Position numbers and translations under genes: made by a program
Origin: Bacteroidales bacterium
GTDB lineage: Bacteria; Bacteroidota; Bacteroidia; Bacteroidales; UBA932
Length of the DNA stretch: 15,697 bases
Direction: 5' to 3'
Assembly (NCBI GenBank): GCA_021443605.1
Contig: JABUTQ010000323.1
Location: forward strand, 1 to 15,697
Shown here: positions 14,781-15,697 of the stretch, piece after piece
Position numbering within the stretch: position 1 is the stretch's first letter
Layout: the number at the start of each line of letters is the position of its first letter
The notes under the pieces: generated by a model
Told to the model about the DNA's origin: nothing
Database searches by the model: none
Seen by the model: only the letters and a program-made list of their open reading frames with translations

Positions 14781-15310
14781 ACATAGCGGTTGTTTCCTTA
14801 GACGACAATAAAAAATACAGTTTCCGTCCCGACACCACTCTCAACAGGGACGGAGCTGATTTTTATTGCCCCGACAACTTTTCGCCGATTCTGATTCCTT
14901 GCATCTACACCCGGGTGCTTAAACCGGCAAAATGTGTAAGACCTAGATTTGCAGAAAGATACTGCAGCTCTTACGATTTTGGACTTCTGATGGATGACGG
15001 CTTGTTAGACCCTGTTATGGCAGGATATATCGATGGCAGTTCCCTCTTGAAAGGGGATTTCAAACCATTTGCAGAGACAAGTGAAAAGGTATCGCTTTTA
15101 GTTGATGGCGAAGAGATATTCTCCGCAACGGCAGAGCCCCGCAACAATCTCTTTTTCGATGCAATAGTGCAAATATCTTCTCGCACCACACTCAGAGCCA
15201 ACGACTATGTGGTCATAAAATTGTCAGAAGGGATTCCGGCATCATTTGGCAAGCATAGTGTCACATTGGCTTGCAACAATATCAACATATTGGATTTCAA
15301 AATATTATAA
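14777..15310 (+). CDS. Degenerate fumarylacetoacetate hydrolase-fold protein, probably not catalytic
   Basis: This 177-residue protein appears by eye to be a shortened and diverged member of the fumarylacetoacetate hydrolase (FAH) superfamily. Three segments line up in order with Bacteroidetes FAH-family proteins as I remember them: RPRFAERYCSSYDFGL (56-70, like the ERFAHRY..VGIDFTARD segment), KVSLLVDGEEIF through SSRTTLRANDYVVIK (104-148, like the NGE...TLxxGD segment), and the end ILDFKIL (171-177). In FAH enzymes the metal is held by an E-x-E after a DYE motif and by the Asp of GxDxxARD. Here the corresponding stretches read IPCIYTRVLK and GLLMDDGLLD, without the matching acids, and the GTPxGVG loop is also lost. 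I infer a non-catalytic or repurposed protein. It has no signal peptide or membrane helix. ATG overlaps the exonuclease stop as ATGA, so the two are translationally coupled. If the FAH resemblance is wrong, it is simply an unknown cytoplasmic protein. Confidence 0.8.
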   Translation: MNIAVVSLDDNKKYSFRPDTTLNRDGADFYCPDNFSPILIPCIYTRVLKPAKCVRPRFAERYCSSYDFGLLMDDGLLDPVMAGYIDGSSLLKGDFKPFAETSEKVSLLVDGEEIFSATAEPRNNLFFDAIVQISSRTTLRANDYVVIKLSEGIPASFGKHSVTLACNNINILDFKIL

Positions 15311-15697
15311 AACATATTTCGACATTTTGGAGATTTCCACGGATGCGGCAAATTTGGCAGCATTGACACCGGCCAGCGCTCCGGTTGAAAATGCAATCTG
15401 AAGATTGTAGCCACCCGTATCCCCATCGAGATTCAAGACCTCACCAGCAAAGAAGAGCCCCTTCAAAAGCCTTGAGTGCATAGTTTTTGCCACCACCTCT
15501 TCCAGCGAAACGCCGCCGGCCGTGACCACCGCCCTGTGATATCCGGCATAGGATTGTATCTTGAAGTTCCATTCTTTCAATCTTGAAGCCAGATTATTGA
15601 TATTCAAACCATTTTGTGAGGATAAAAACGGAGCCACCAAATCTTTCGGCATCAATTTAGCCAGCAATCTGCGCATCTTTGCATCCGACATGGCAGT
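15305..15697 (-). CDS. HI0933/BaiN-family flavoprotein, C-terminal part (runs off the right edge)
   Basis: This is the C-terminal end, about 130 residues, of an FAD-dependent oxidoreductase of the HI0933/YhiN/BaiN family (often named NAD(P)/FAD-dependent or aminoacetone oxidase-like). The diagnostic stretch is TAGGVSLEEV, then AKTMHSRLLKGLFFAGEVLNLDGD, here KGLFFAGEVLNLDGDTGGYN, then LQIAFSTGALAG; it contains the FAD-contacting GE(V/L)LD-type and GGYN motifs. The frame stays open to the edge of the window, so the ATG at 15691 is internal and the start and the N-terminal dinucleotide-binding glycines lie outside. The substrate is not known from sequence. The stop codon lies opposite the last sense codon of the plus-strand FAH-like gene, so the two genes converge with a 6-base overlap. 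Confidence 0.92.
   Translation of the reverse strand, partial: TAMSDAKMRRLLAKLMPKDLVAPFLSSQNGLNINNLASRLKEWNFKIQSYAGYHRAVVTAGGVSLEEVVAKTMHSRLLKGLFFAGEVLNLDGDTGGYNLQIAFSTGALAGVNAAKFAASVEISKMSKYVL

Noticed and set aside
1..15697. Mobile element, CRISPR array, defence island, phage or biosynthetic cluster
   Set aside because: No transposase, integrase, tandem spacer repeats or terminal inverted repeats were seen; gene content is housekeeping and tightly packed.

Overview
The window looks like ordinary chromosomal DNA from a member of the Bacteroidota, probably order Bacteroidales. Three things point there. The primary sigma factor is the short Bacteroidetes type without region 1.1. The promoters that can be read have the TTTG / TAnnTTTG form used by that sigma. 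The gene repertoire also fits (a dihydroorotase beside a polyprenol-phosphate glycosyltransferase, HtrA beside rpoD, a YgiQ-type radical SAM protein). A family or genus cannot be assigned. The window is densely packed: the longest gap between genes is about 114 bases, and no tRNA, rRNA, insertion sequence, prophage or CRISPR was seen.

Positions 1-12756 are all on the minus strand and are described here in the direction of transcription. A single-PDZ HtrA protease (12756-11659) is followed by the primary sigma factor rpoD (11594-10734), which has its own -7 box and ends at a clear intrinsic terminator. Next come an AGCS amino acid:cation symporter (10635-9196) and arginyl-tRNA synthetase (9153-7369), with ygiQ only 3 bases behind it (7365-5665). 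A tightly packed group follows: a small acidic-tailed protein (5603-5250), a ClC anion transporter (5266-3497) that overlaps it, and tex (3504-1363), which overlaps clc by 8 bases. A DPM1-like glycosyltransferase (1317-586) and dihydroorotase (584 to beyond the left edge) come last and have a promoter of their own near the end of tex.

From 12871 to 15310 the plus strand carries a replication-linked operon: dnaN, a DEDDh exonuclease, and a small protein that looks like a degraded fumarylacetoacetate hydrolase (FAH) fold without the metal ligands. The dnaN promoter is the best consensus match in the window and carries a palindrome centred on its -33 box. The operon ends tail-to-tail with a HI0933/BaiN-type flavoprotein gene that runs off the right edge, with the two coding regions overlapping by 6 bases.

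No striking new multi-gene system is present. The most interesting items are the apparent FAH pseudoenzyme translationally coupled to a replication exonuclease, the unrecognised acidic protein whose tail overlaps the clc start, the channel-like residue at the internal glutamate site of the ClC protein, and a set of readable Bacteroidetes promoters that help fix start codons.
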